From positions 39,932 through 98,177 of the forward strand of contig NZ_BDHH01000018.1 in the NCBI RefSeq assembly GCF_001748365.1: a DNA stretch of 58,246 nucleotides. Reading direction: 5' to 3'. This DNA is from Fusibacter sp. 3D3 (GTDB lineage Bacteria > Bacillota > Clostridia > Peptostreptococcales > Acidaminobacteraceae). Below the pieces are notes generated by a model. That model searched no databases. It worked only from the letters and a program-made list of their open reading frames with translations, and had not been told where the DNA came from. The position numbers were made by a program, and so were the translations under genes. Positions within the stretch are counted from its first letter, which is position 1. Every line of letters begins with the position of its first letter. Shown here piece after piece: positions 25,187 to 33,830 of this stretch.

Positions 25187-25708
25187 TTACTTATAGGAAT
25201 ACTTGCTAAATTTAAGAAGTTTTACGACACCTTCGTTTTTAGTAATCCAGCTGAATATTGGCACACCTGCCAGTGTAATGACGACGAATTCGCCGACCGC
25301 CACCATTATTGTCCAAAACCAAAAAGATTCTTTTGCGCCTAAGACGATTGCGATTTCAAAAGCCACAATGAAACTGAAAATAGCTGGCCATAAGCTTGCA
25401 ATCACAAGACTTTTAAGATTATTTCCAAACCACTTTCTAGTTTTTACAATCATCAGCAAACTCACTAATGAGGCTAAAGAACCAAAAAGAGCATCGATAA
25501 TACCAAATGGGCCCAATAGATTCGCCATAAAACACCCAATAACAAGCCCAGGTATATAAAGCGGATCAATAAATGCTAATAAAACCATGACTTCAGATAC
25601 TCTAAACTGGATTGCTTCATAACTTAAAAGGTAAAATGCAAAGGTAATCACAACATAGAGTGATGCCACCACAGCTGTTCTAACTAAAAAATTGGTTTTG
25701 TTATTCAT
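25187..25708 (-). CDS. queT: QueT-type queuosine-precursor ECF transporter S component
   Basis: A 173-residue hydrophobic protein with five or six membrane segments, the substrate-binding S subunit of an energy-coupling factor transporter. Markers are RTAVVASLYVVITF near the N-terminus, YEAIQFRVSEVMVLLAFIDP and GLVIGCFMANLLGPFGIIDALFGSLASLV, typical of QueT. It imports preQ1 or queuine-type bases together with a shared ECF module encoded elsewhere. Its start codon lies eight bases inside the end of the radical SAM gene, and both are under a preQ1 riboswitch, which strongly supports the substrate class. Confidence 0.9.
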   Translation of the reverse strand: MNNKTNFLVRTAVVASLYVVITFAFYLLSYEAIQFRVSEVMVLLAFIDPLYIPGLVIGCFMANLLGPFGIIDALFGSLASLVSLLMIVKTRKWFGNNLKSLVIASLWPAIFSFIVAFEIAIVLGAKESFWFWTIMVAVGEFVVITLAGVPIFSWITKNEGVVKLLKFSKYSYK

Positions 25709-26408
25709 GTTTTATGCCCCCTACACCGAAGTCGGTATTGTGCCAAAGAATTTCAAGGAACGGATTCACTTCTAAATGCAAATAAGTCTCTTTAAACCAC
25801 TGTATCAATTCGGGATCAGATTTTATCTGAGTCGAATTATCTTGATAAATATTGATACACCCTTGTTTAAAATACTTTAGAAGAATCTGAATATCGCTTT
25901 GAATCATTTCACGAGTTTGTCCCTTTATGCCAACCATCAAACATATTGAAGAAAAATAGTTTGAAACTGCCTCAGGGTCTTTAAAAGTCACCCCTTTTTT
26001 AAGCACTTTGTTCCTAAAATAATCATCAAATGTTTCTATACCACATTTGAAAGTAATTGGGATCTTAAAATATGAGCGCATTTCTTCTAATCTATCCCGA
26101 TACATATAATGACTTTCTAAATACAAATGTTCAATCTGCTTTTCTTCAATGATTAATTTAATGTCTCTAAGAGTATCCTCTGGCAATTCAAAGCAACTTC
26201 CTGAATTGATCACTTCCAGTGTATGATGCTTGCCTGTAATTTTTTTTAATACTGATTGATTAAGCGTTACTATTTCAAGTTCATCTTCCGAATTATCATG
26301 AATATAGTCACAAAAAGTACAAATCCCCCATTGACATCTCCTAGATTTTAACAGGACAATTTCACGGGGGTTTTTTTGATCAATAACGCTGTAACGTTCT
26401 ATTGACAT
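25701..26408 (-). CDS. radical SAM protein, probable queuine lyase QueL
   Basis: A 235-residue radical SAM-like enzyme from the ATG at 26408, which has AAGGGG upstream. The cluster Cys motif is RRCQWGICTFCDY, Cys-x4-Cys-x2-Cys instead of the usual Cys-x3-Cys-x2-Cys. A TIM-barrel-like middle follows (INSGSCFELPEDT, YLESHYMYRD, FKCGIETFDDYFR). In Clostridioides difficile a radical SAM enzyme beside QueT, QueL, converts salvaged queuine to preQ1. The size, the overlap with queT and the preQ1 riboswitch here support the same assignment. I withhold a symbol because homology to QueL cannot be verified by eye. Confidence 0.75.
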   Translation of the reverse strand: MSIERYSVIDQKNPREIVLLKSRRCQWGICTFCDYIHDNSEDELEIVTLNQSVLKKITGKHHTLEVINSGSCFELPEDTLRDIKLIIEEKQIEHLYLESHYMYRDRLEEMRSYFKIPITFKCGIETFDDYFRNKVLKKGVTFKDPEAVSNYFSSICLMVGIKGQTREMIQSDIQILLKYFKQGCINIYQDNSTQIKSDPELIQWFKETYLHLEVNPFLEILWHNTDFGVGGIKHE

Positions 26409-26417
26409 ATTTATCAA

Positions 26418-26456
26418 CCCCTTGTTTTTTATAGTGGGTACCAAGGAAACACTCTT
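26418..26456 (-). promoter_or_regulatory. preQ1-I riboswitch controlling queL-queT
   Basis: On the minus strand AGTG (26453-26450) and CACT (26436-26433) form stem P1. The loop contains CCTTG (26446-26442), which can pair with CAAGG (26424-26420). Between them is the conserved A-rich tail ATAAAAAACAAGG. This is the H-type pseudoknot of the preQ1-I class. The CAAGGGG tail is also the ribosome binding site of the radical SAM gene, so preQ1 binding should hide the site and repress translation. Confidence 0.85.
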
Positions 26457-26469
26457 AAAGACGAAATTA

Positions 26470-26497
26470 ATTATAACACATCTGATAAACATGTAAA
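26470..26497 (-). promoter_or_regulatory. promoter of queL-queT
   Basis: TTTACA (26497-26492), 16 bases, TATAAT (26475-26470) with a TG two bases before the -10. The predicted start near 26463 places the riboswitch at the very 5' end of the transcript. It lies just downstream of the purB stop codon. Confidence 0.7.
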
Positions 26498-26504
26498 GTC
26501 TTTT

Positions 26505-27935
26505 TTATACTTTCAGCGCAATATTTGTGCCTAAATCAGTTGCATGTGCTTCTCTAATCGGCATGACGTGCTTTATAATAAACGCATCGACCTGTTCAGG
26601 ACTTCTACCGATATAATCCGATGGATTCAATAATGTTTTAATATCTTCATCCGATAAATTAAAAGCAGGATCCATTGAAATACGCTCCAAAAGATCATTA
26701 TCAAGTCCAAGTTCTTTCACCATACGGCCTGCTTCCATAGAATGGACGCGAATCGCCTCATGCATTTTTTGTCTATCGCCGCCCTTTTTTACAGCTTCCA
26801 TAATGATGTTTTCAGTTGCCATAAAAGGCAATTCTGCCATCACGTGTTTTTCAATGACTTTTTCATAGACCACAAGTCCCGTCGTCACATTATTGGCAAT
26901 ATCAAGACACGCATCTATTGCTAAAAAACTCTCTGGTATCGCTAGGCGCTTATTAGCACTGTCATCAAGTGTTCTTTCAAACCATTGTGTCGCTGCAACG
27001 AGTTGAGGACTTGAAGCCAATGACAAGACATATTTGCATAGAGATGAAATTCTTTCACTTCTCATAGGATTTCTTTTATAAGCCATTGCCGAGGAGCCAA
27101 TTTGGTTCTTCTCAAAGGGTTCTTCAATTTCTTTTAAAGATTGTAATAATCTGAGATCATTTGTCATCTTATGGAGGCTCATCGCTACACCTGAGAGAAC
27201 GCCAAGTACTTTCGCATCAATCTTTCGTGTATAAGTCTGTCCAGTAACGGATAAAGTTTCTTTAAAGCCCATTTTAATGGCAACCATTTCATCGAGTTGA
27301 CTCACTTTAGCATGATCATTCTCAAATAAATTAAGAAAGGAAGCTTGAGTTCCAGTGGTGCCTTTAGCCCCCCTCATCTTCATTTGATCCATGAGAATAC
27401 AAACATCTTCATAGTCCATGACCAAGTCCATTAACCAAAGAGCTGCTCTTTTACCTACTGTGGTGAGCTGTGCCGGTTGATAATGTGTAAATCCAAGTGT
27501 TGGTATATCTTTCGTTTCTTCTGCAAAATGTCCTAATTTATCTATGAGTACTGCTAGTTTCTTTTTAACAATGTCAAGGGCCTCTTTCATAACAATAAGA
27601 TCCGTATTATCGCCTACATAAGCACTTGTAGCCCCTAGATGAATGATTGGCATTGCATTTGGACACTGTTCTCCAAAAGCATGTATATGTGCCATCACAT
27701 CATGTCTAACTTCTTTTTCGAATTCGGCTGCTCGTTTAAAATCAATATTGTATATATTTTTTTTCATTTCTTCAATTTGAAGATCCGTTATATTTAAGCC
27801 TAATTCTTTTTCGGATTCAGCAAGTGCAATCCATAATTTTCTCCAAGTTGAAAATTTCTTCACAGGTGAAAATTGTTTAAGCATCTCTTCGCTTGAATAT
27901 CTTTCAATTAAAGGATTTTGATAATTTTCGTACAT
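26505..27935 (-). CDS. purB: adenylosuccinate lyase
   Basis: Splits adenylosuccinate and SAICAR, releasing fumarate in purine synthesis. It has 476 residues, full length. The fumarase/aspartase-superfamily signature is GSSAMAYKRNPMRSE, with THYQPAQLTTVGKR and the catalytic His region HLGATSAYVGDN also visible. The ATG at 27935 follows GGAGGT. It is a single gene here, without other pur genes adjacent, and no clear terminator is seen before the queL promoter. Confidence 0.96.
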   Translation of the reverse strand: MYENYQNPLIERYSSEEMLKQFSPVKKFSTWRKLWIALAESEKELGLNITDLQIEEMKKNIYNIDFKRAAEFEKEVRHDVMAHIHAFGEQCPNAMPIIHLGATSAYVGDNTDLIVMKEALDIVKKKLAVLIDKLGHFAEETKDIPTLGFTHYQPAQLTTVGKRAALWLMDLVMDYEDVCILMDQMKMRGAKGTTGTQASFLNLFENDHAKVSQLDEMVAIKMGFKETLSVTGQTYTRKIDAKVLGVLSGVAMSLHKMTNDLRLLQSLKEIEEPFEKNQIGSSAMAYKRNPMRSERISSLCKYVLSLASSPQLVAATQWFERTLDDSANKRLAIPESFLAIDACLDIANNVTTGLVVYEKVIEKHVMAELPFMATENIIMEAVKKGGDRQKMHEAIRVHSMEAGRMVKELGLDNDLLERISMDPAFNLSDEDIKTLLNPSDYIGRSPEQVDAFIIKHVMPIREAHATDLGTNIALKV

Positions 27936-28055
27936 CTTTTACCTCCAAATTGGATCAAAGCCCTTTAAAATCCGAACTATTTATCCAACATCTTATTTTT
28001 CATACATCTTCGTTATCAATTATAGACTAATTTTATTTAGGGCGCAACTTAAAAA

Positions 28056-28075
28056 AAAGAGCACACAGGCTCTTT
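28056..28075 (-). terminator. terminator of the spoVS pair
   Basis: AAAGAGC/GCTCTTT stem with a 6-base loop, followed on the minus strand by a run of T residues, 27 bases after the last spoVS stop codon. Confidence 0.75.
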
Positions 28076-28101
28076 TTGAAATTAAGCATTCTAATTTTAA
28101 T

Positions 28102-28362
28102 TTATCTAGGTTGAACAATGAGTTTAATTGCGGTTCTTTCTTCACCGTCAATAATAATATCTGCAAAAGCAGGAATACAAACTAGGTCAATCCCTGAGGG
28201 AGATACAAATCCTCTTGCTATTGCAATCGCCTTTATAGATTGATTAATTGCCCCCGCTCCAACTGCCTGTATTTCAGCGCTTCCATGTTCTCTTATAACA
28301 CCTGCTAAAGCACCAGCAACTGAGTTTGGATTTGATTTTGAAGAAACTTTTAATACTTCCAT
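28102..28362 (-). CDS. spoVS: stage V sporulation protein S, paralogue 2
   Basis: An 86-residue Alba-like protein needed for normal coat and septum steps in Bacillus sporulation. The sequence MEVLKVSSKSNPNSVAGALAG, AEIQAVGAGAINQSIKAIAIARGFV and DGEERTAIKLIVQPR is a textbook SpoVS. The ATG at 28362 lies eight bases after GGAGG; the ATG two codons earlier touches the site. It follows the first copy after 14 bases, so the two form an operon. Confidence 0.93.
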   Translation of the reverse strand: MEVLKVSSKSNPNSVAGALAGVIREHGSAEIQAVGAGAINQSIKAIAIARGFVSPSGIDLVCIPAFADIIIDGEERTAIKLIVQPR

Positions 28363-28376
28363 GAGCATTGCCTCCT

Positions 28377-28643
28377 TTAAATATTGTGCTTTTGAATAAT
28401 CAATTTAATAGCAGTACGTTCCTCACCGTTGATCATAACCTCAGTAAAAGCGGGAATGAAATTCAAATCTACACCACTTGGTGCCATAAAGCCTCTAGCT
28501 ATGGCAATGGCCTTAACCGATTGGTTAAGAGCACCAGCCCCAACCGCTTGAATTTCTGCGCTTCCTTTTTCTCTAATAATGCCCGCAAGCGCACCAGCTA
28601 CAGCATTAGGATTTGAATGACTTGCTACTTTTAGTACTTCCAT
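28377..28643 (-). CDS. spoVS: stage V sporulation protein S, paralogue 1
   Basis: An 88-residue SpoVS-like protein, about three-quarters identical to the neighbour at 28102, with LNQSVKAIAIARGFMAPSGVDL and a slightly longer C-terminus (QKHNI). It starts with ATG after AAGGAGG. Tandem duplication of spoVS is unusual in Bacillus, where there is one copy. Upstream lies an 85-bp tandem repeat array with promoter-like elements pointing at this gene. Confidence 0.93.
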   Translation of the reverse strand: MEVLKVASHSNPNAVAGALAGIIREKGSAEIQAVGAGALNQSVKAIAIARGFMAPSGVDLNFIPAFTEVMINGEERTAIKLIIQKHNI

Positions 28644-28745
28644 TTCTGTTATCCTCCTTACTGCTAATAGAGTTCGTTCTAATGATTCTAATTATGTAAA
28701 AATATACCCGATGTTATGAGGGTTAAACAAATTCATTTTAGGGTA

Positions 28746-29056
28746 GGTCAAAACCACTTCGCGGGGCGCGTTTTGCTGCGCGAAAACGCTGCCTGCGCTA
28801 CTAAAAGATTATGGATACTTTTTGACCTTCGGTCAAAACCACTTCGCTTAACGCGTTTTGCTGCGCGAAAACGCTGCCTGCGCTACTAAAAGATTATGGA
28901 TACTTTTTGACCTTTGGTCAAAACCACTTCGCTTAACGCGTTTTGCTGCGCGAAAACGCTGCCTGCGCTACTAAAAGATTATGGATACTTTTTGACCTTC
29001 GGTCAAAACCACTTCGCTTAACGCGTTTTGCTGCGCGAAAACGCTGCCTGCGCTAC
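28746..29056. repeat. 85-bp tandem repeat array, 3.66 units
   Basis: Units start at 28746, 28831, 28916 and 29001 (the last is 56 bases long) and are nearly identical. Unit 1 differs by GGGG in place of TTAA. Each unit holds a GCGTTTT/AAAACGC hairpin and, at the unit junction, a TTTTGACC/GGTCAAAA hairpin closed by TTCG or TTTG. The array is more GC-rich than its surroundings, codes for nothing evident, and lies between the spoVS pair and the rny terminator. Confidence 0.9.
28808..29006 (-). promoter_or_regulatory. three promoter-like elements, one per 85-bp repeat, pointing at spoVS
   Basis: On the minus strand each junction reads TTGACC, 17 bases, CATAAT: 28836-28808, 28921-28893 and 29006-28978. 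Sequence and spacing fit a sigma-A promoter. Because they are part of a repeat, the match is one observation copied three times, and activity is unproven. Confidence 0.4.
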
Positions 29057-29071
29057 GTTAGTTTAGTTTAA

Positions 29072-29102
29072 CTAAAAAGAAGAATTCCTAAGAATTCTTC
29101 TT
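29072..29102 (-). terminator. terminator of rny
   Basis: AAGAAGAATTC/GAATTCTTCTT, an 11-bp perfect stem with a 4-base loop, is followed on the minus strand by TTTAGTT. It lies 27 bases after the rny stop codon. Confidence 0.75.
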
Positions 29103-29128
29103 TACATCCATCACAGTTCTATTATATC

Positions 29129-30685
29129 TTATTTTGCAAAGTCAGTTACCCTAGATTCTCGAATGACATGTACTTTAATTTGTCCTGGGTAATCCAAGTC
29201 TGCTTCAATTTTTTTACTGATTTCTCTTGCTAATAAAAACATATCATCATCGTTTACTTTTTCTGGATATACTACTACACGAACTTCTCTACCTGCTTGG
29301 ATTGCAAAGGATTTTTCAACACCTTCGTATCCATTTGCAATGCTTTCTAAAGATTCTAATCTCTTGATATAAGTGTCAAGAGTTTCTCTTCTTGCTCCTG
29401 GTCTAGCAGCGGATAACGCGTCTGCAGCAGTCACTAAAATTGCCTCAACTGTTTCAGGTTCGTAATCTCCGTGATGCGTACTCATTGCATGAATTACAGC
29501 TTTTGATTCACGGTATTTCTTTAAAATTTGCATTCCAAGTTCAATATGTGTGCCCTCAAGATCATGGTCCACAGCCTTACCGATGTCATGCAACAATCCA
29601 GCACGTTTTGCAATTTTAACATCTGCACCAATTTCTGCAGCCATTAAACCCGCTAAGTGTGCTACCTCAATAGAATGTCTTAATACGTTCTGTCCGTAAC
29701 TCGTTCTAAACCTTAAGCGTCCTACCAATTTTATAATTTCGGGATGTAGATTATGAATACCAATATCAAAGGTTGCGTTCTCACCTTCAGTTTTAATAAT
29801 TTGATCAATTTCTTTTTTTGATTTTTCTACCATTTCTTCGATTCTTGCTGGATGAATTCTGCCATCAATAATCAATTTTTCAAGTGCTACTCTTGCAATT
29901 TCTCTTCTGATAGGATCAAAAGAGGATAAAATAACAGCTTCTGGTGTATCATCGATGATTAAATCTACTCCTGTGAGTGTTTCTAATGCACGGATGTTTC
30001 TACCTTCTCTACCGATAATTCTACCTTTCATCTCATCATTAGGTAAATTGACAAGAGATACGGTGCTCTCTACAACGTAATCCGCTGCACATTTTTGAAC
30101 TGCATAAGCCAAAATATCTTTAGCCTTTTTATTTGCTTCTTCTTTTGCTTTTGACTCAATATCTTTGATTAAGATAACAGACTCATGCTTTACTTCTTTC
30201 TCAACATCTGAAAGAAGTTGAGCTTTCGCTTCTTCAATAGTCAATTCAGAAATTCGTTCTAATTCCTTGATTTGATTTGAGTAAAGTAATTCAGCTTCTT
30301 GCTCTCTATTTTCAATAGTTTTAAGCTTGACCGCCAACTTTTCTTCTTTAGATTCAAGTGTATTTGCTTTTTTCTCTAAAGATTCTTCTTTTTGAAGATT
30401 TCTTCTTTCAAGTTTTTGAATTTCTAAACGACGATCCTTTGTTTCCTTGTCTATCTCTTTTCTAATTTGGAGTACTTCTTCTTTTGCTTCAAGGACTTTT
30501 TCCTTTTTGACGGATTCAGCTGATTTTGCAGCTTCAGCAATAATCTCTTTTGCTTTAAATTCAGCACTTAATATTGCTTTCTCAGCTGTATTTTTTCTGA
30601 CTATATAACCGACTCCAAAACCACCTGCGCCCAGAACAGCTCCAATAATTACTACGAGAAATACTGGCACGCTAATGTCGTTCAC
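29129..30685 (-). CDS. rny: ribonuclease Y
   Basis: Membrane-anchored endoribonuclease that starts mRNA decay in Firmicutes. The 518 residues comprise one N-terminal membrane helix (about 5-25), a long Lys/Glu coiled coil (about 35-200), a KH domain with [13 protein letters not shown], and an HD domain with [16 protein letters not shown] conserved C-terminal domain ends in [13 protein letters not shown]. The first frame start is a GTG at 30685 that overlaps the AAGGGGG ribosome binding site; a GTG at 30670 is an alternative, so the first few residues are uncertain. It is transcribed alone from the promoter at 30764-30792. Confidence 0.96.
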   Translation of the reverse strand: MNDISVPVFLVVIIGAVLGAGGFGVGYIVRKNTAEKAILSAEFKAKEIIAEAAKSAESVKKEKVLEAKEEVLQIRKEIDKETKDRRLEIQKLERRNLQKEESLEKKANTLESKEEKLAVKLKTIENREQEAELLYSNQIKELERISELTIEEAKAQLLSDVEKEVKHESVILIKDIESKAKEEANKKAKDILAYAVQKCAADYVVESTVSLVNLPNDEMKGRIIGREGRNIRALETLTGVDLIIDDTPEAVILSSFDPIRREIARVALEKLIIDGRIHPARIEEMVEKSKKEIDQIIKTEGENATFDIGIHNLHPEIIKLVGRLRFRTSYGQNVLRHSIEVAHLAGLMAAEIGADVKIAKRAGLLHDIGKAVDHDLEGTHIELGMQILKKYRESKAVIHAMSTHHGDYEPETVEAILVTAADALSAARPGARRETLDTYIKRLESLESIANGYEGVEKSFAIQAGREVRVVVYPEKVNDDDMFLLAREISKKIEADLDYPGQIKVHVIRESRVTDFAK

Positions 30686-30763
30686 CCCCTTATATGTTTG
30701 TTATAAGATCAGCAACTCAATCTTATTATATATAGGCCAATTTTAAGATACACCTATACGATT

Positions 30764-30792
30764 ATTTTATATTTTTTTTAACAAACTGTCAA
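30764..30792 (-). promoter_or_regulatory. sigma-A promoter of rny
   Basis: TTGACA (30792-30787), 17 bases, TAAAAT (30769-30764), an almost consensus promoter about 80 bases upstream of the coding start. Confidence 0.8.
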
Positions 30793-30913
30793 GATGCGCA
30801 CGAGCTGAAAGCGGTTGAAACAACGATTATTTCAGCATTTTGATCCTCATCAAACTCACGAACACGCTATTTTAATTAATTATATTTGTTTGCTTCCTAC
30901 TTACAACCTAATT

Positions 30914-31684
30914 TTAAAGAAATTCACTAAGATGTTTATAGTATAATGCTTGAATGCCCCTATATTCTCCAAGGCCCTTCACAACGCATTTGACTCCTAT
31001 TCCATTTTGTTCAAATAGAGATTTCCAACTATCTGATTCACTTGAGGCCATATCGTTTATGGCGTGATCTCCAGCTACAAACATAAGAGGCGTTAAAATC
31101 ACTTTTTTATAGCCTTTTTTCTTTATCAACTCAATAACGGTTTCAACTTCTGGATAACCTTCTACCGTTCCAACAAATATATGTTCGTGCCCACTTGCCT
31201 TTGCAATATAATCAAGCGCTGGGTATACTGAATTGACATAATGCTCTGTGCCATGACCCATTAAGACCAATGCAGTTTCCTGATCGGTTTCAAACGCATC
31301 TCCTAATATTTTTATTACCCTCATCATATCTTCCGTGTTCGCAAGAAGTGGTGTACTAACTTTAAGTTTCTCAAATTTATGTTCAAACTGTATTACTGTT
31401 TGCGTTATTTTTTCAAACTCAATTCCATAAATCAAATGTGTTGGCTGTATCACTACGCGCTTTATCCCCTTTTGATGCATTTTATCCAGCGCCATTTCCA
31501 CACTGTCTACTTCGACATTTCTTTTTTTAAGGATTCTTCTGACGACGGCACTGGTGTAGGCATGATAAAGTTCATGTTCTGGACACTTTTCTTTTATAAA
31601 GGTTTCAAGACCTATAATATTTTGCTGTCTTGTTTCTTCGTAACTTGTCCCGAAACTCGTAATAAGAATTGCAGTTTTTTCCAT
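30914..31684 (-). CDS. cbiK: anaerobic cobalt chelatase CbiK
   Basis: Inserts cobalt into sirohydrochlorin in the anaerobic (oxygen-independent) cobalamin pathway. It has 256 residues, the usual length. The metal-site His residues are in MGHGTEH (H144, H148) and FVAGDHA (H207), close to positions known for Salmonella CbiK. The start ITSFGTSYEETRQQ is characteristic. The ATG at 31684 follows AAGGAG. No other cbi genes are in the window. It lies downstream of the riboswitch-controlled corrinoid transporter, separated from it by a palindromic element at 31707-31822. Confidence 0.93.
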   Translation of the reverse strand: MEKTAILITSFGTSYEETRQQNIIGLETFIKEKCPEHELYHAYTSAVVRRILKKRNVEVDSVEMALDKMHQKGIKRVVIQPTHLIYGIEFEKITQTVIQFEHKFEKLKVSTPLLANTEDMMRVIKILGDAFETDQETALVLMGHGTEHYVNSVYPALDYIAKASGHEHIFVGTVEGYPEVETVIELIKKKGYKKVILTPLMFVAGDHAINDMASSESDSWKSLFEQNGIGVKCVVKGLGEYRGIQALYYKHLSEFL

Positions 31685-31706
31685 TTTTATTCTCCTTAAT
31701 CTAAGC

Positions 31707-31822
31707 TTAGAGTGTCAAAAACCAGTTTCACCCCCTCTACCCAATTCTGTATTGCATACTATCCATAAGTGCCTCATAGGTAGAGAAGCTTATAACTTTT
31801 GATTTTTCTTTTGACAGTCTAA
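31707..31822. repeat. palindromic intergenic element 1
   Basis: A 116-base element with near-perfect ends TTAGAGTGTCAAAA (31707-31720) and its inverted counterpart TTTTGACAGTCTAA (31809-31822). Inside is a second inverted pair, CTCTACC/GGTAGAG. It begins 16 bases after the binding-protein stop codon. A related element lies at 36600-36727. Confidence 0.6.
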
Positions 31823-31838
31823 CCCTCTAATATGATTT

Positions 31839-32966
31839 CTACAACGCTATCTCTGGATAAAGCAATTCAAACATCATCTTATATGATTCGTTATACTTAT
31901 GATTGGGGCGATTGTGAAACAGATTGGTTGGCATAAAATAGACTTTGCCATTCTTAACAGCCTCTAAACTCTCCCAAACTGGATTTCCCAAAAAATGTGA
32001 ATCTAGAATTTCACGTGCCTCTTCTTCAGAACCAATACATTGAACAAAAATCATATCTGGGTTCATAGATAAAATGGTTTCAAGGTCAATATCAACCCTC
32101 ACCGTTGTAGATTCTCCAGACATCTCATTCGCAACATTGACGGCATGCAGTTGTTCAATAATTACACCCATATCTGATGACACAAGATTGGCACTAATGG
32201 AATCCGTTTTGGGCAGTATTGAGAGCACTCTTGGTGTATTTTCTATTGGCGCAAGGTCAATTATAGTTGCAATTTCCTCAGCAGTTTTATTGGCAATCGA
32301 ATTCCACAATTCTGGTTTAGAATTAATATTGCAAAACACCTTAAACCACTTCAAATAGTCTCCTACACCACTATAAGTAATCGCTATTACAGGAATGTTT
32401 GCCGCTTCAGCGGGTGCCGAAATAGTTGAATAACCACTCATTGCAGTTGAACATATGATCAAATCAGGTTGTTCCGCTAAAATAGCTTCAACATCCCAAT
32501 TTTTAGCAGATGAAGATGTTGAAATTGTCACCACACCTTCATCCTCTAAAAAATTGCGCCCTATTTGTTCTTCGTAGAGCGCTATTGCACTCTTGCCACC
32601 AATTCCGATACGCACAGTCCCCCCAGCTTCAGTCCAAAGACATGCATGACTTCCATACAAAACAGCCACCTTTTGGGGATTTTTTGGAATGGCAATTTCA
32701 GCTCTTCCTGAGTCATCCTTAAAGATCACCTCAATATCTGTAACTTGAACCTCATCTGCGGCTTTAAGCAGCTCACTTTGAGTTAGGCTCACCTCTTCTG
32801 AAACTTCAACAGGCGCATTTGCATTTACAGGCTCTTTTACCTCTGTAGTCGGTTTAGCTGCTACAACTTCAGCATTACCTATTTCGCTTTTTTCAGCATT
32901 ACACCCAGACAAGATCAGAATGCTGAATAAAAAAATGAACATTAATTTCAAACTATTTTTATACAT
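31839..32966 (-). CDS. corrinoid ABC transporter substrate-binding lipoprotein
   Basis: Extracellular binding lipoprotein of a FecB/BtuF-type importer, 375 residues. The signal peptide ends in the lipobox LILSG-Cys (Cys22). A low-complexity Ala/Val/Glu linker (about 25-70) precedes two Rossmann-like lobes joined by a rigid helix, with RVLSILPKTDSI and NPDMIFVQCIGSEE segments. The cobalamin riboswitch upstream of the operon implies cobalamin or another corrinoid as ligand. Without the riboswitch, a siderophore or heme would be equally likely from sequence. Confidence 0.88.
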   Translation of the reverse strand: MYKNSLKLMFIFLFSILILSGCNAEKSEIGNAEVVAAKPTTEVKEPVNANAPVEVSEEVSLTQSELLKAADEVQVTDIEVIFKDDSGRAEIAIPKNPQKVAVLYGSHACLWTEAGGTVRIGIGGKSAIALYEEQIGRNFLEDEGVVTISTSSSAKNWDVEAILAEQPDLIICSTAMSGYSTISAPAEAANIPVIAITYSGVGDYLKWFKVFCNINSKPELWNSIANKTAEEIATIIDLAPIENTPRVLSILPKTDSISANLVSSDMGVIIEQLHAVNVANEMSGESTTVRVDIDLETILSMNPDMIFVQCIGSEEEAREILDSHFLGNPVWESLEAVKNGKVYFMPTNLFHNRPNHKYNESYKMMFELLYPEIAL

Positions 32967-33043
32967 GGTTTTTTGCCTCTCTTTTTATATGATTTTTATT
33001 ACAAGCTTCCTTCTCAAGAAAGAAGACATATAAATCAGTGCAT

Positions 33044-33820
33044 TTATCTCTTTTCTGGAATTATAAACGGGCATGCATTGCGATTATCCTCGTAGATTTG
33101 AGCTTTAATGTTAAAAATATCTGACAATCGTTCTTCAGTAATCACAAATCTAGGATCACCATAAGCATAAATCTTTTTATCTTTAATAGAAAACAAATGC
33201 TGGGAATATCGTGCTGCCAAATTAATGTCATGCAATACCATAATAATTGTAATATTCAATTTTTCTCCAAGTGATTTGATCAATTCCATTATTTCAAGTT
33301 GGTATCCGATATCCAAATAAGTGATGGGCTCATCTAATATGAGAATTTCCGGTTCTTGACATATGGTCATAGCAATCCATGCCCTTTGTCTCTCGCCACC
33401 GGACAAATGATCCAGTGTTCTATCTTCCAAATTTTTTAGCCCTGTTAAATTTAATGTATTCTGAATAACTTCACGATCTTGCTCACTCAAACCCTTTCCA
33501 AATTGTCGGTACGGATATCTGCCATATGACACAAGCGTTTTAACATCAATATCAGAAGGCGAATAATGAATCTGTGGTAAATAGGCAATTTTTTTAGCCA
33601 ATTCTTTTGGACGATAATGATCTAAAGGCTTATTTTTAAATACAACTTCACCCTTTTTAGGACTCACCGCTCTTGAAATTGTTTTTAGAAGACTTGTTTT
33701 ACCACAACCATTGGCACCAATAATCGTGGTTGTCTTTCCCCTTGGAAAGTCCATTGTAATATCATTTACGATTTCTTTTTCGCCATATCGAATACTGATA
33801 TTCTTGAATCCAAAATACAT
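33044..33820 (-). CDS. corrinoid ABC transporter ATP-binding protein
   Basis: BtuD/FecE-type ATPase, 258 residues. Walker A is GANGCGKTS, the signature HLSGGERQRAWIA, Walker B EILILDEPITYLDIG, then a switch His in MVLHDINLAARYS. The ATG at 33820 has AAGGTGG upstream; a 21-codon in-frame extension overlapping the permease gene lacks one. It follows the permease after 10 bases and precedes the binding protein, so one operon encodes the full importer. Confidence 0.93.
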   Translation of the reverse strand: MYFGFKNISIRYGEKEIVNDITMDFPRGKTTTIIGANGCGKTSLLKTISRAVSPKKGEVVFKNKPLDHYRPKELAKKIAYLPQIHYSPSDIDVKTLVSYGRYPYRQFGKGLSEQDREVIQNTLNLTGLKNLEDRTLDHLSGGERQRAWIAMTICQEPEILILDEPITYLDIGYQLEIMELIKSLGEKLNITIIMVLHDINLAARYSQHLFSIKDKKIYAYGDPRFVITEERLSDIFNIKAQIYEDNRNACPFIIPEKR

Positions 33821-33830
33821 ATAAACCACC

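Noticed and set aside
28746-29056. Possible CRISPR array
   Set aside because: The 85-bp unit repeats head to tail without unique spacers, and no cas genes are in the window.
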